DNA of 56,255 nucleotides from Eubacterium sp. UBA3279 (GTDB lineage Bacteria; Bacillota; Clostridia; Lachnospirales; Lachnospiraceae), in contig DETV01000067.1 of assembly GCA_002361775.1 (NCBI GenBank), positions 19,748-76,002 on the forward strand, given 5' to 3'. Below, one piece after another: positions 23,121-32,087 of this stretch. Each line of letters starts with the position of its first letter. Position 1 is the first letter of the stretch. A program made the translations under genes and the position numbers. The notes below the pieces were generated by a model that had not been told where the DNA came from, did not search any database, and saw nothing but the letters and a program-made list of their open reading frames with translations.

Positions 23121-23735
23121 TTATGCATGTTCTTTAGAATTTGGTACCGGATATTGCCATGGCGCAGAACGATATGTGTCTCCTGTTCCACCAAATCTGC
23201 CTTTATTTTTCAGATAGATATTTTTGATGTACCAAAGAGTTTCTTTTTCTCCCTTCACCTTCAGCATTTTCAGAAAATATTCCATCTGAGTTCTCGTATC
23301 TTTATGGATAAACCACAATTTATCTTTACTCTTTTCATAATACCGCCAGGGAGCCCCATCGTCGTAATTTCCCGGGTTATAGATTTTGGAAGCGCTGATT
23401 CTGTCCATCATCATCTCCGCTATGTATTTTCTCGGCATAGGCACTCCTGTAAGTACAGGATCCGGATATATTCCGTAATCCACCCAGTATTCAAAATGAT
23501 GTTTATTTCTGCCTTTGTGGTGCATCCAGGAAGCGGAAGCGCCCGTTGCTTCTCTCTCTGCATTATTGGGACTTCTGGTTCCCTGATAATACCTGACTCC
23601 CACCAGAAATTCTGTGGGGGAATATTTTGACATATCATGCAGTAATCCCTGTTTATAAAGGCCGATCTTAAAACAATATTTCATAACCAGCAGCTTATGT
23701 GCGGTAATCGTCTTAAAATGTCCCCATGCATTCAT
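23121..23735 (-). CDS. DUF5662 family protein
   Basis: A 204-residue protein beginning MNAWGHFKTITAHKLLVMKY and containing LLHDMSKYSPTEF, HHKGRNKHHFEYWVDY and later YIAEMMMDRISASKIY. The His/Asp spacing (HD-S-K, then H-H-x-x-x-x-x-H-H) resembles an HD-like metal site, but the family has no known activity. GGAAGG lies upstream of ATG 23735; a TTG six codons earlier would overlap that ribosome binding site. It starts 7 bp after the debranching-like gene and is very likely cotranscribed with it. Confidence 0.75.
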   Translation of the reverse strand: MNAWGHFKTITAHKLLVMKYCFKIGLYKQGLLHDMSKYSPTEFLVGVRYYQGTRSPNNAEREATGASASWMHHKGRNKHHFEYWVDYGIYPDPVLTGVPMPRKYIAEMMMDRISASKIYNPGNYDDGAPWRYYEKSKDKLWFIHKDTRTQMEYFLKMLKVKGEKETLWYIKNIYLKNKGRFGGTGDTYRSAPWQYPVPNSKEHA

Positions 23736-23742
23736 GCTATCC

Positions 23743-25602
23743 CTACCTTCCAATTAATACTAATACTGTTCTTCCCTCTACTTTGAGAGATTTTTTCTCA
23801 GATATCTTCTTTTCTGTTCCCGGCAGACTTACAGCCTCTTCTGCTTTCTTTCCGGAATCCACTGCCACATACCAGTGCTTTTCTTCCGGAAGATCGGGAA
23901 GGGCGAAAGTAAAGGGATTCCAATGCATATTGTACATTACATAAATAAAATCATCCTCCTGATTCTCTTTTGTTCTGGCATAACCGCCGCAATATAAAAC
24001 TCCCATATGACGGCTGTTATTTTCCGTATTGGAAAACCAGGCTCTCTCTGAATGGTAGGACAATTCCGGCCACCCCAGGGATTTATAGTCTGTAGGACGC
24101 AATTCGCAGGGCATATGTAAAATCGGATGCTCTTTTCTGAAACGGATAACGTCCTGAACAAATTTGGTAAATCCGGCAAATTTTCTGCTCCGGCTCCAAT
24201 CGATCCAGCCTGTCTCATTATCCTGACAATAAGCGTTGTTATTTCCTTTTTGACTGTTGCCAAACTCATCTCCTCCATAAATCAGAGGAGTTCCCTGACT
24301 GAGCATTAACAACAAAATCCCATTTTCCATCTGACGGCGGCGAAGTTCCAGAACCTTTGTTTTCCGCGTTTCTCCTTCAATACCACAGTTCCAACTGTAG
24401 TTACTTCCACTGCCGTCTCTGTTTTCTTCACCATTCTTTTCATTATGACGGTAATCGTAAGACACCATATCCGCCAGAGTAAATCCATCGTGATTAGCCA
24501 TATAATGAATCACTCCATGGGTTGCCGGATTTTCTTTATTATAGTATAAAAAACTATTGACCTGATCTTCATCACCCTTGAGAAAACGTCTCATAGCATT
24601 CTGAAAACCGGGATGATATTCTCCCAAACGCCGAATCCCGGGAGCTTTTCCTTTATATATCCGCCCCATATCGTAACCGGGACAGATCAGTTTAACATCT
24701 GCCAGAATCTGATCTTTCGCCAGCAGTTCCATCCAGACCCCTTCTCCCATAAGGACAAATCCATCCACTGCATATTCTGTCCTCCAAAACCGAAGAATAT
24801 CCACCACTTCCTGAGGAGAAATTTTTTCCGGAAAATAGAAATCCATCAACACCTCCAATCCTTCTTTGTGAAGTTCATTGATCAGTGATTTCATCTCCTG
24901 TTCCGGTGAATTACTCTGACAAAAAGATTCCTTGGGAGCATAATATCCTCCTTCCGTGTATCCCCAGTAATTGAGAGGACTCTGTTTCTGAATTGGAGTC
25001 TTATATTTTCCTGTCTGCTCTTCCTCCTGTACAGGATATTCAAAAAAATCATAACAGGGCATCAATTCCAGAGAAGTAATCCCCAGTTCTTTCCAGTAAC
25101 TGATTTTCTCTTTTAAACCTGCAAAAGTTCCTTTTTTCCGAACCCGGGAGTTTTTTTGCATGGTATATCCTCTTACATGCACTTTATAAAGAATCATTTC
25201 TTCGTAGGGAATCTGCTGTTCCAGCTTCTCTGCCGGTTTTTCTTTCAGAACCTTTCCCCGAAAAGCTACGCCCTTCTCCGGTTTACAGCCAAATTCTTCT
25301 CTTCCTGTGAACATTCTTGCATTTAAATCGGTAAAATCCTGTCCATCCTGTCGATATACATACTCATAAGCAGAAAGTCCCTGTTTTTTCACAACCACTG
25401 AATAGACTCTGCCCTCCCGATAACTATCCGGGATCAGAATTTCCTGCTCCGGTTCGCTGCTTCCCTTTTTATAAAAAATCAGTTCCACAGGTTTCCTGCC
25501 ATTTCCTGTCACGGTAAAATTATAACCATCCGCCGTTTTTGTGGCCCCCGGTTTAGCAGGATCTCCCTTTCGAATCTCCCACTGTTTCCTCTCCGTACTC
25601 AT
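23743..25602 (-). CDS. GH13 glycogen-debranching-like protein with missing catalytic residues
   Basis: A 619-residue relative of GlgX/isoamylase/pullulanase-type GH13 proteins. After an N-terminal CBM48-like part it has YKVHVRGYT, SYWKELGITSLELMP, LNYWGYTEGGYYAPK and MANHDGFTLADMVSYD (region IV, about 369-381, Asp kept), then GTPLIYGGDEFGNSQ and NAYCQDNETGWIDW. The other core motifs are altered: region I DVVYNH is DFYFPE (about 254-259), region II GFRFD is GFVLM (about 281-285) with no nucleophile Asp, and region III AEPWD is CPGYD (about 307-311) with no acid Glu. It is probably not a normal glycosidase; a binding or regulatory role is possible. AGGAGG precedes ATG. Confidence 0.85.
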   Translation of the reverse strand: MSTERKQWEIRKGDPAKPGATKTADGYNFTVTGNGRKPVELIFYKKGSSEPEQEILIPDSYREGRVYSVVVKKQGLSAYEYVYRQDGQDFTDLNARMFTGREEFGCKPEKGVAFRGKVLKEKPAEKLEQQIPYEEMILYKVHVRGYTMQKNSRVRKKGTFAGLKEKISYWKELGITSLELMPCYDFFEYPVQEEEQTGKYKTPIQKQSPLNYWGYTEGGYYAPKESFCQSNSPEQEMKSLINELHKEGLEVLMDFYFPEKISPQEVVDILRFWRTEYAVDGFVLMGEGVWMELLAKDQILADVKLICPGYDMGRIYKGKAPGIRRLGEYHPGFQNAMRRFLKGDEDQVNSFLYYNKENPATHGVIHYMANHDGFTLADMVSYDYRHNEKNGEENRDGSGSNYSWNCGIEGETRKTKVLELRRRQMENGILLLMLSQGTPLIYGGDEFGNSQKGNNNAYCQDNETGWIDWSRSRKFAGFTKFVQDVIRFRKEHPILHMPCELRPTDYKSLGWPELSYHSERAWFSNTENNSRHMGVLYCGGYARTKENQEDDFIYVMYNMHWNPFTFALPDLPEEKHWYVAVDSGKKAEEAVSLPGTEKKISEKKSLKVEGRTVLVLIGR

Positions 25603-25615
25603 GCTATGCTTCCTC

Positions 25616-26371
25616 CTACAAGTTTATGTCCAGCTCAATGGGACAGTGATCCGAACCCATAATCTCCGTGTGTATTTTTGCATCTTGAAGCTTCTCCTTC
25701 AACCCCTCTGATACACAAAAATAATCAATACGCCAGCCTGCATTCTTCTCTCTTGCCTTAAAACGGTAAGACCACCAGGAATAAATCTGTTCCTGATCCG
25801 GATAAAAATAGCGAAATGTATCAATAAATCCGGCGTCTAAAAGCTGTGAAAATTTTTCTCTCTCTTCATCTGTAAATCCTGCATTTTTTCTGTTTGTTTT
25901 AGGATTTTTCAGATCAATTTCCTTATGAGCCACATTAAGGTCTCCGCAAAATACCACTGGTTTCTTTTCTTCCAGTTTTTTTAAGTAGGTAAGAAAATCT
26001 CTTTCCCATTCCATGCGGTAAGAAAGTCTCGCCAGCTCATTTTGAGAATTTGGAGTATACACTGTTACCAGATAAAACTCCGGAAATTCCAGCGTGATCA
26101 CTCTTCCTTCTTGATCATGCTCTTCCCACCCCATTCCATAAGTCACCTGAAGCGGCTCCTGTTTTGTAAAAACGGCTGTTCCTGAATATCCTTTTTTTAT
26201 CGCATAATTCCAGTACTGATGATACCCTTCCAGTTCCAGAGCAATCTGTCCTTCCTGCAGCTTACTTTCCTGAATACAAAATATATCTGCATCAATTTCA
26301 TGAAAGAAATCCAGAAAACCTTTATTGACACAGGCACGAAGCCCGTTAACATTCCATGATATCAGTCTCAA
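25616..26371 (-). CDS. xth: exodeoxyribonuclease III / AP endonuclease
   Basis: A 251-residue member of the exonuclease III family that cuts at abasic sites and trims 3' ends in base excision repair. It starts RLISWNVNGLRA and shows DIFCIQESKLQEGQ (metal Glu), FCGDLNVAHKEIDLKNPK, FTDEEREKFSQLLDAGF, and the end GWRIDYFCVSE with IMGSDHCPIEL (catalytic Asp-His). The start is TTG 26371 with GGAGG eight bases upstream; no nearby ATG would keep the conserved N-terminus. It heads the unit that continues with the debranching-like gene after 13 bp. Confidence 0.94.
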   Translation of the reverse strand: MRLISWNVNGLRACVNKGFLDFFHEIDADIFCIQESKLQEGQIALELEGYHQYWNYAIKKGYSGTAVFTKQEPLQVTYGMGWEEHDQEGRVITLEFPEFYLVTVYTPNSQNELARLSYRMEWERDFLTYLKKLEEKKPVVFCGDLNVAHKEIDLKNPKTNRKNAGFTDEEREKFSQLLDAGFIDTFRYFYPDQEQIYSWWSYRFKAREKNAGWRIDYFCVSEGLKEKLQDAKIHTEIMGSDHCPIELDINL

Positions 26372-26375
26372 AAAT

Positions 26376-26494
26376 ATATCCTCCCAGAATTTAAATTTTA
26401 TTTTGATGCCAGGTATAATCTGTCACCGCAGTGACAGCAAGCCAATGGCACATAGGCTTGAATTGCACTATGTGCAATTATTATACCACAAATT
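26376..26494 (-). promoter_or_regulatory. xth upstream region with two short palindromes and a promoter-like -10
   Basis: TATAAT (rc of 26473-26478) with CTGTCA about 18 bp before it could be a promoter for xth. Two small palindromes, TGTCACCGCAGTGACA and AATTGCACTATGTGCAATT, lie between it and the gene and may form leader hairpins. Confidence 0.45.
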
Positions 26495-27970
26495 TTATCC
26501 CTCTGACAGAATTATCTGAAAAGTTTCCAGACTATTATCTGCCGGACCATGAAAATGCAGACCTTTTTTCCGATATTCTTCCATATAATTCCATATTTCT
26601 TCTGTCACTATTTCTCCCGGATTCAGTATGGGAATTCCCGGAGGATAGGGAATGAGAGCTTCCCCTCCAATCTGTCCCACTGCATCTTTCCATAAAATTG
26701 TCTTTTTTTTCGCAAAATAAGCTTTTCTGGGATTCATTACAAATGGGGGAACAGAAGGAATTTTCCACTTTTCTTCCTGCTGTTCTCCGGTTATTTTTCT
26801 TTTCCCGGCAATATCTTCCATAGCTTTTACCAAGCGTTCCATATCTTCCATCTCGTTGGCATAAGTGACCACGGCTACCACATTTTTCTCATCGGATAAT
26901 TCCATTCCGATCCCATAGTTTTCATAGAGAATATCTGCCAGTTCAAATCCTGTAATCCCCAACTTTGAAGCGGAAAGAACCAGTCTGGTGGTATCCAACT
27001 GAAAAATTTTATCTCCCAGTATTTCCTCGCCATAACACGAAATTCCGGAAATCTGATTTATTTTCTCCCGGGCATAATCCGTCAGTTCACAGGTTTTCTC
27101 TATCATTTCTTCTCCATGAAGGGCCAGTTCGTATCGTGCTGCATCCAGAGAAGTCATTAACAGATAGGAGGGGCTGGTACTTTGCACCATCTGTAAAGCA
27201 GACTCCAGTTTTCCCTGGTCAATTCGAGAAGATTTCATATGCAAAAGTGAACTTTGTCCCAGAGAACCGGTCACTTTATGCATACTCTGGGCGCAAATAT
27301 CTGCGCCGGATAACATGGCGCCTCTGGGAAGGCTGTTGCTTCTTTTTCCTTCTCTCCCAAAATACAGATGGCCTCCATGTGCTTCATCCACCATAAGAAC
27401 CGCCCCGTGAGAGTGACAGATCCGGCTTATTTTTTCCAGATCACTGCACACTCCATAGTAAGTGGGACTGACAAGAAACACACCTTTACAGTCCGGATTT
27501 TGCCGGAATCCTTCTTCTACCGTTTCCGGATTCACACTTCCCCACAATCCTGTCTTTTCATCATATTCCGGCATCAGATATACCGGATCAGCGCCACTGA
27601 AGATCAGTCCCATCAAAACAGATTTGTGGACGTTTCTGGCAACCAGTATTTTTTCTCCTTCCCCTGCGCACTCCAGCACCATGGCCTCATTTCCGCAGGT
27701 GGTTCCATTTACAAGAAAATATGTCCTGTCCGCCTGAAAAACTTCTGCAGCCAGATCCTGTGCTTCCTTTATCACTCCCTGAGGACAATGAAGATCATCC
27801 AATCCCTCTGCCTCTGTAAGATCAAACCGAAAAATCCCATCTCCCGTCCATTTCTTCCACCGGGGACTGATTCCTTTTTCATACCGATGTCCCGGAATTT
27901 TAAAATACACGGGACGTTTTTTTGTATACTCAACAATCGCATCTAAAAGCGGCGTCTTTTTTTGTTCCAT
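26495..27970 (-). CDS. Orn/Lys/Arg decarboxylase-like PLP enzyme
   Basis: A 491-residue fold-type I PLP protein of the Gram-positive SpeA/Cad group. It has PVYFKIPGHRYEKGIS, DLTEAEGLDDLHCPQGVI, FLVNGTTCGNEAMVL, VSPTYYGVCSDL, MVDEAHGGHLYFG and SMHKVTGSLGQSSLLH with the PLP lysine, then a C-terminal domain with PYPPGIPILNPGE. It would decarboxylate arginine, lysine or ornithine for polyamine synthesis or acid resistance; the substrate cannot be fixed here. ATG 27970 has GGAG eight bases upstream; longer starts to 28042 run into the ilvE terminator region. Confidence 0.9.
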   Translation of the reverse strand: MEQKKTPLLDAIVEYTKKRPVYFKIPGHRYEKGISPRWKKWTGDGIFRFDLTEAEGLDDLHCPQGVIKEAQDLAAEVFQADRTYFLVNGTTCGNEAMVLECAGEGEKILVARNVHKSVLMGLIFSGADPVYLMPEYDEKTGLWGSVNPETVEEGFRQNPDCKGVFLVSPTYYGVCSDLEKISRICHSHGAVLMVDEAHGGHLYFGREGKRSNSLPRGAMLSGADICAQSMHKVTGSLGQSSLLHMKSSRIDQGKLESALQMVQSTSPSYLLMTSLDAARYELALHGEEMIEKTCELTDYAREKINQISGISCYGEEILGDKIFQLDTTRLVLSASKLGITGFELADILYENYGIGMELSDEKNVVAVVTYANEMEDMERLVKAMEDIAGKRKITGEQQEEKWKIPSVPPFVMNPRKAYFAKKKTILWKDAVGQIGGEALIPYPPGIPILNPGEIVTEEIWNYMEEYRKKGLHFHGPADNSLETFQIILSEG

Positions 27971-28020
27971 AGCTTTTCTCCCATCCTGTATCATCCCGCT
28001 GACGATACATTTTTCCATGA

Positions 28021-28070
28021 AATAAAAAAATGAGCTGTCCATTCAGATATGCTCCAAATGTGACAGCTCT
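28021..28070 (-). terminator. terminator of ilvE
   Basis: GAGCTGTC (28032-28039) and GACAGCTC (28062-28069) pair around a 22-base loop and are followed on the minus strand by a long T-rich run. Confidence 0.82.
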
Positions 28071-28093
28071 TTCTGTCCAGATTCCAGTTTAAT

Positions 28094-29158
28094 TTATTTT
28101 ACCAGTCTTGTCCAGCCATATTTATCTTCTACTTTTCCCCACTGGATGCCTGTCAGGTAATCGTATAATTTCTGTGTCAGTTCTCCAATCTGGAAATTAT
28201 TGATTGTCAGTTCTTCCTCTTTGTATACAAGACCTCCCACAGGAGAAATTACTGCTGCTGTTCCTGTACCAAATACCTCTTCCAGCTTGCCGTCTCTTCC
28301 TGCCTGCATCAGATCATCAATTGAAAGATGAACTTCATTAACCTTATATCCCCAGTCTTTCAAGATATGAATAATAGAATCTCTTGTAACTCCAGGAAGT
28401 ACAGTACCCTCTGTAGGCGCTGTATAGATCTCTCCATCAATCTTAAACATAATATTCATGGAACCTACTTCTTCCACATATTTTTTCTCAGCTCCGTCCA
28501 GCCATAATACCTGGGCACATCCTGCCTTTTCTGCTTTAACCTGTCCAATGATAGAACCTGCATAATTACCGCCGCATTTTGCAAATCCTGTTCCACCCTG
28601 AACTGCCCGCACATATTCATCTTCTACCATGATTTTCACCGGGTTCAATCCCTCTGCATAATAAGCGCCTACAGGAGAAAGGATAATCACAAACTTATAT
28701 GCTTTTGACTGATGCACGCCCAATGTTGATTCTGTTGCAAATGCAAAAGGACGGATATACAAAGAAGTTTCCGCTTCAGAAGGAACCCAGTCTTTTTCCA
28801 CATTTACCAGCGCATTCACTGCCTCCAGAAACATTTCTTCCGGAATAGGCGCCATACAGAGACGTTCATTGGAACGAATCATTCTTCTTGCATTCATCTC
28901 CGGACGGAATAACTGAATCTCTCCGTCAGCTCTTCGATACGCTTTTAATCCCTCAAAAGTTTCCTGAGCATAATGAAGAACAACTGTGGCCGGAGTCATG
29001 GGGATAGGACCATACGGCATAATTGTAGCGTCATGCCACCCCATTCCTTCATCATAATCCATCACAAACATATAATCTGTAAAATATTTTCCGAAACCTA
29101 ATTTTGTCTCGTCCGGTTTTTCCTGAAGCTGATCTCTTTTTATGAATTTTATTTCCAT
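28094..29158 (-). CDS. ilvE: branched-chain amino acid aminotransferase
   Basis: A 354-residue class IV PLP aminotransferase of the longer (type II) BCAT form. It makes or breaks down Leu, Ile and Val with glutamate/2-oxoglutarate. It contains LHYAQETFEGLKAYRR, FRPEMNARRMIRSNERLCM, GTGFAKCGGNYAGSI (PLP Lys region), EEVGSMNIMFK, LPGVTRDSIIHIL and EVFGTGTAAVISPVG. AGGAGGAG precedes the ATG. A sigma-A promoter lies at 29198-29226. No T-box or leader peptide is visible in the 70-bp leader, so amino-acid control, if present, must be by another route. Confidence 0.95.
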   Translation of the reverse strand: MEIKFIKRDQLQEKPDETKLGFGKYFTDYMFVMDYDEGMGWHDATIMPYGPIPMTPATVVLHYAQETFEGLKAYRRADGEIQLFRPEMNARRMIRSNERLCMAPIPEEMFLEAVNALVNVEKDWVPSEAETSLYIRPFAFATESTLGVHQSKAYKFVIILSPVGAYYAEGLNPVKIMVEDEYVRAVQGGTGFAKCGGNYAGSIIGQVKAEKAGCAQVLWLDGAEKKYVEEVGSMNIMFKIDGEIYTAPTEGTVLPGVTRDSIIHILKDWGYKVNEVHLSIDDLMQAGRDGKLEEVFGTGTAAVISPVGGLVYKEEELTINNFQIGELTQKLYDYLTGIQWGKVEDKYGWTRLVK

Positions 29159-29197
29159 AACACTACTCCTCCTTCATTCAAAAAACAATCTATCCGT

Positions 29198-29226
29198 AGT
29201 ATAAAACTACATTTTCCTCCCGTCAA
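29198..29226 (-). promoter_or_regulatory. sigma-A-type promoter of ilvE
   Basis: Minus strand: TTGACG (29221-29226), 17-bp spacer, TATACT (29198-29203), about 40 bp before the ATG. Confidence 0.82.
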
Positions 29227-29413
29227 TAGGAAATCACTTTATTTTGATAAAACTGTAAAATCTTATTGTGTTTTTTTGAAATTTTCCTCTCATTATTTTT
29301 CTCTCATCCTGTTTGACTTTCATTCCCTCATCTGTTAAAGTATATATAGTATCCGACATTTTTCGGATTCTGGTTACTATAATTGATTCTATTAGAAAAA
29401 GCGAGGACAAATC

Positions 29414-29782
29414 ATGAGTGATATTGAAAACGGAAACTGCAACGGTAACTGCAATGACTGCGGTTCTGACTGCAATCTGGATCTTTCCAATCCAAACGCC
29501 ACAGTAACTCTTACTCTGGATGACGACACTGAACTGGAATGTGCCGTACTCACTATCTATCCTGCCGGAGAGCATAAGTATATTGCTCTTCTTCCTCTTG
29601 ATGAAAATGGAGAGAATCACGACGGAGAAGTATTTCTGTATCGTTTTTCTCAGGAAGATGGTCAGCAGCCTGTTCTTGAAAACATTCTGGATGATGATGA
29701 ATACGACATCGCAGCCGATGCATTTGACGAACTTCTGGATAAAGCAGAATATGATGAGATCGTAGACGGAGAAGATTTATAA
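29414..29782 (+). CDS. DUF1292 family protein with Cys-rich N-terminus
   Basis: A 122-residue acidic protein of the DUF1292 (YrzB-like) family: ATVTLTLDDDTELECAVL, HKYIALLPLDENGE and EVFLYRF, then a very acidic end. Its job is unknown. The first 22 residues are unusual: CNGNCNDCGSDC gives four Cys in 12 residues, a possible metal site or redox patch not common in the family. A TTGACT-like -35 and TAAAGT lie at about 29314-29342. GAGGACAA precedes the ATG. It shares a terminator with the convergent phoU. Confidence 0.85.
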   Translation: MSDIENGNCNGNCNDCGSDCNLDLSNPNATVTLTLDDDTELECAVLTIYPAGEHKYIALLPLDENGENHDGEVFLYRFSQEDGQQPVLENILDDDEYDIAADAFDELLDKAEYDEIVDGEDL

Positions 29783-29783
29783 A

Positions 29784-29842
29784 AAAAAGAATCTCAAGGC
29801 TAACCTTCTGAAAGCAGAGGGATATCCCTGAGATTCTTTTTC
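29784..29842. terminator. shared terminator of DUF1292 and phoU genes
   Basis: AGAATCTCA (29789-29797) and TGAGATTCT (29829-29837) pair, with T-runs on both strands. Confidence 0.85.
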
Positions 29843-29846
29843 TATT

Positions 29847-30485
29847 CTATTTTTCTCCATAGATGGAATATATCACCCATTCTCCCAGATTTACTGCGTG
29901 ATCTCCTATCCGTTCCAGATATTTTGCAATCATCAGCATATCCAGCTCATAACCGTCAGAATTCTGGTTCTTCCGCACCGCTTCCACCAGTTCATCTTTT
30001 ACTTTCAGGAATAACCCATCCACCTGATCATCCGAAGCAATCACCTGACGAGCCAGTTTTTCATCCCGGCGAACATATGCGTTAATACAGTCATTTACCA
30101 TTTTGCTCACTGCTTTTCCCATAGTGAAAATAGTGGGATGGACTTCCAGTTGAGATTTTGTCACATATTTTGTTATATCTGCAATATCCGCTGTCTGATC
30201 GCCGATTCTTTCCATATCTGCAATCATCCGAAGAGCAGATGAAATTTCCCGTAAATCTCCTGCCACCGGCTGTTGACGAAGAAGAAGGGTCATACATTGC
30301 GCCTCTATATCTCTTTCTTTCTGGTTGATTTCATTTTCTATCTTATGAACTCCCGCTGCGATTCCTTCATCTTTTTCACGAAGAGCCTTCATGACCAAAG
30401 ACATGGCTTCTTCACACAAATCTCCCATTTGAATCAACTCACTGTTCAGTTTACGCAGCTGCTCCTGATATACTTTTCTTCCCAT
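29847..30485 (-). CDS. phoU: phosphate transport accessory protein PhoU
   Basis: A 212-residue helical protein made of two PhoU repeats, with ALREKDEGIAAGVHKIE and LRMIADMERIGDQTADI in the first and MIAKYLERIGDHAVNLGEW in the second, each holding the E-R-I-G-D-(Q/H) metal motif. It damps phosphate uptake and signalling by the Pst transporter and PhoR. Its ATG overlaps the pstB stop by one base (TGATG), so it is the last gene of pstSCAB-phoU. No phoPR pair is in the window. Confidence 0.94.
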   Translation of the reverse strand: MGRKVYQEQLRKLNSELIQMGDLCEEAMSLVMKALREKDEGIAAGVHKIENEINQKERDIEAQCMTLLLRQQPVAGDLREISSALRMIADMERIGDQTADIADITKYVTKSQLEVHPTIFTMGKAVSKMVNDCINAYVRRDEKLARQVIASDDQVDGLFLKVKDELVEAVRKNQNSDGYELDMLMIAKYLERIGDHAVNLGEWVIYSIYGEK

Positions 30486-31234
30486 CAGCCAAACCTCCCT
30501 GTAATATAGTCTTCTGTTCTAGAATCCTTGGGCTTAGAGAACATTTTCTCCGTATCTCCCATTTCTACCATTTCACCCAGCAGAAAAAATGCCGTTTTGT
30601 CAGAAATTCTGGCTGCCTGCTGCATATTATGAGTAACCATAACAATCGTATACTGTTTTTTCAATTCTAATACCAGGTCTTCTATTTTGGTGGTAGATAT
30701 AGGATCAAGAGCACTGGTAGGCTCATCCATCAACAGAACTTCCGGCTGTACCGCCAACGCTCTCGCAATACATAGCCTCTGTTGCTGTCCTCCCGACATC
30801 CCTAATGCGGATTTTTTCAATCTGTCTTTCGTTTCTTCCCAGATAGCCGCTTTTCTAAGAGAATCTTCTACAATTTCATCTAATTGACTTTTGGAGCGCA
30901 CTCCGTGTGTTCTGGGACCATAAGCAATATTATCATAAATACTCATAGGAAAGGGATTTGGCTTTTGAAACACCATACCCACTCTTCTTCTCAAAAGATT
31001 TACATTTTTTATCTGATTAATTTCTTCTCCGTCCAATTTCATACTACCGGTTATTTTACATCCTTCCACCAGATCATTCATCCGATTCAGCGATTTCAAT
31101 AATGTGGATTTTCCGCAACCGGAGGGTCCGATAAATGCTGTAATTTCCCTTTCAGGAATATTCATACTTATCTTTTTTAGCGCCTGAAAATCACCATAAA
31201 ATAAATCCAAATCCTTTATTGTAAATTTATCCAT
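30485..31234 (-). CDS. pstB: phosphate ABC transporter ATP-binding protein
   Basis: A 249-residue ABC ATPase of the Pst system. Walker A is GPSGCGKST, the signature LGMSGGQQQRLCIARA, Walker B LLMDEPTSALDP, and the switch His is in VTHNMQQAARIS. The RLCIARALA and NRMNDLVEG stretches are typical of PstB. It drives uptake of inorganic phosphate through PstC and PstA. GAGGAT precedes the ATG, 4 bp after pstA. Confidence 0.96.
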   Translation of the reverse strand: MDKFTIKDLDLFYGDFQALKKISMNIPEREITAFIGPSGCGKSTLLKSLNRMNDLVEGCKITGSMKLDGEEINQIKNVNLLRRRVGMVFQKPNPFPMSIYDNIAYGPRTHGVRSKSQLDEIVEDSLRKAAIWEETKDRLKKSALGMSGGQQQRLCIARALAVQPEVLLMDEPTSALDPISTTKIEDLVLELKKQYTIVMVTHNMQQAARISDKTAFFLLGEMVEMGDTEKMFSKPKDSRTEDYITGRFG

Positions 31235-31238
31235 TTTC

Positions 31239-32087
31239 TTATCCTCTCGTCAATTTCTTTGCAATCCAGCTTGAACATCCATTAATCAGTAATACTACAA
31301 TCAGCAATATAACTGCCGCCGCATATGCCTGTTCCATATATAAACCTTCTGATAACAGTGCATACATATGTACCGCCAGCGTTCTTCCTGAATCCATCAG
31401 ACTTCCGGGAATCTTAGCTATCGTTCCTGCCGTATACATAAGCGCCGCCGTTTCTCCCACTACTCTTCCTATTCCCAGAATTACACCGGACAAAATTCCC
31501 GGTACTGCAGGAGGAAGAATAATTCGAAAAATTGTCCTTAATTTTCCTGCACCCAGTCCAAAGCTTCCTTCTCTAAAATAATCTGGTACGGACTTGAGAG
31601 CTTCCTCTGTAGTACGAAGGATCAAAGGCAATACCATCATCGCCAATGTCAATGCACCTGCCAGGAAAGAATTTCCCCATCCGCAGGCAATAACGAAGAA
31701 TAAATATCCAAACAATCCATATACAATAGAGGGAATTCCTGATAATGTCTCTGCTGTCAGTCGAATCACTTTTACCAGTTTATTTCCTCTTGTTGCATAT
31801 TCCACCAGATAAATAGCGCCTCCCACACCTATGGGAACCACCAAAAGCAATACTAACAATACCATTAATATCGTATTTATAATTGCCGGCATCATAGATA
31901 CATTTTCTGTATTATAGACCCAGGAAAACTGATCCAATGTAAGATTGGGAATTCCTTTGATCAGAATATATCCAACAATGCAAACGGTAATTCCCACAGT
32001 AAAAAAGGATGCCAGTACCATAAGGATTCTCAGAATCAGTGAACCGGGATTGCATTTATAAATCTCCATACGTTCTCTAAATCTCAT
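31239..32087 (-). CDS. pstA: phosphate ABC transporter permease PstA
   Basis: A 282-residue membrane permease with about six hydrophobic segments and the inner-membrane-component loop TEEALKSVPDYFREGSFGLGA that contacts PstB. It forms the channel with PstC. ATG 32087 has AAAGGAGG nine bases upstream and overlaps the pstC stop in an ATGA; a longer frame from 32120 would start inside pstC and lacks a ribosome binding site. Confidence 0.95.
   Translation of the reverse strand: MRFRERMEIYKCNPGSLILRILMVLASFFTVGITVCIVGYILIKGIPNLTLDQFSWVYNTENVSMMPAIINTILMVLLVLLLVVPIGVGGAIYLVEYATRGNKLVKVIRLTAETLSGIPSIVYGLFGYLFFVIACGWGNSFLAGALTLAMMVLPLILRTTEEALKSVPDYFREGSFGLGAGKLRTIFRIILPPAVPGILSGVILGIGRVVGETAALMYTAGTIAKIPGSLMDSGRTLAVHMYALLSEGLYMEQAYAAAVILLIVVLLINGCSSWIAKKLTRG

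Noticed and set aside
29159..29413. T-box or leader peptide controlling ilvE
   Set aside because: The leader from the mapped promoter motif to the ATG is only about 40 bp and contains no T-box sequence or run of branched-chain codons.
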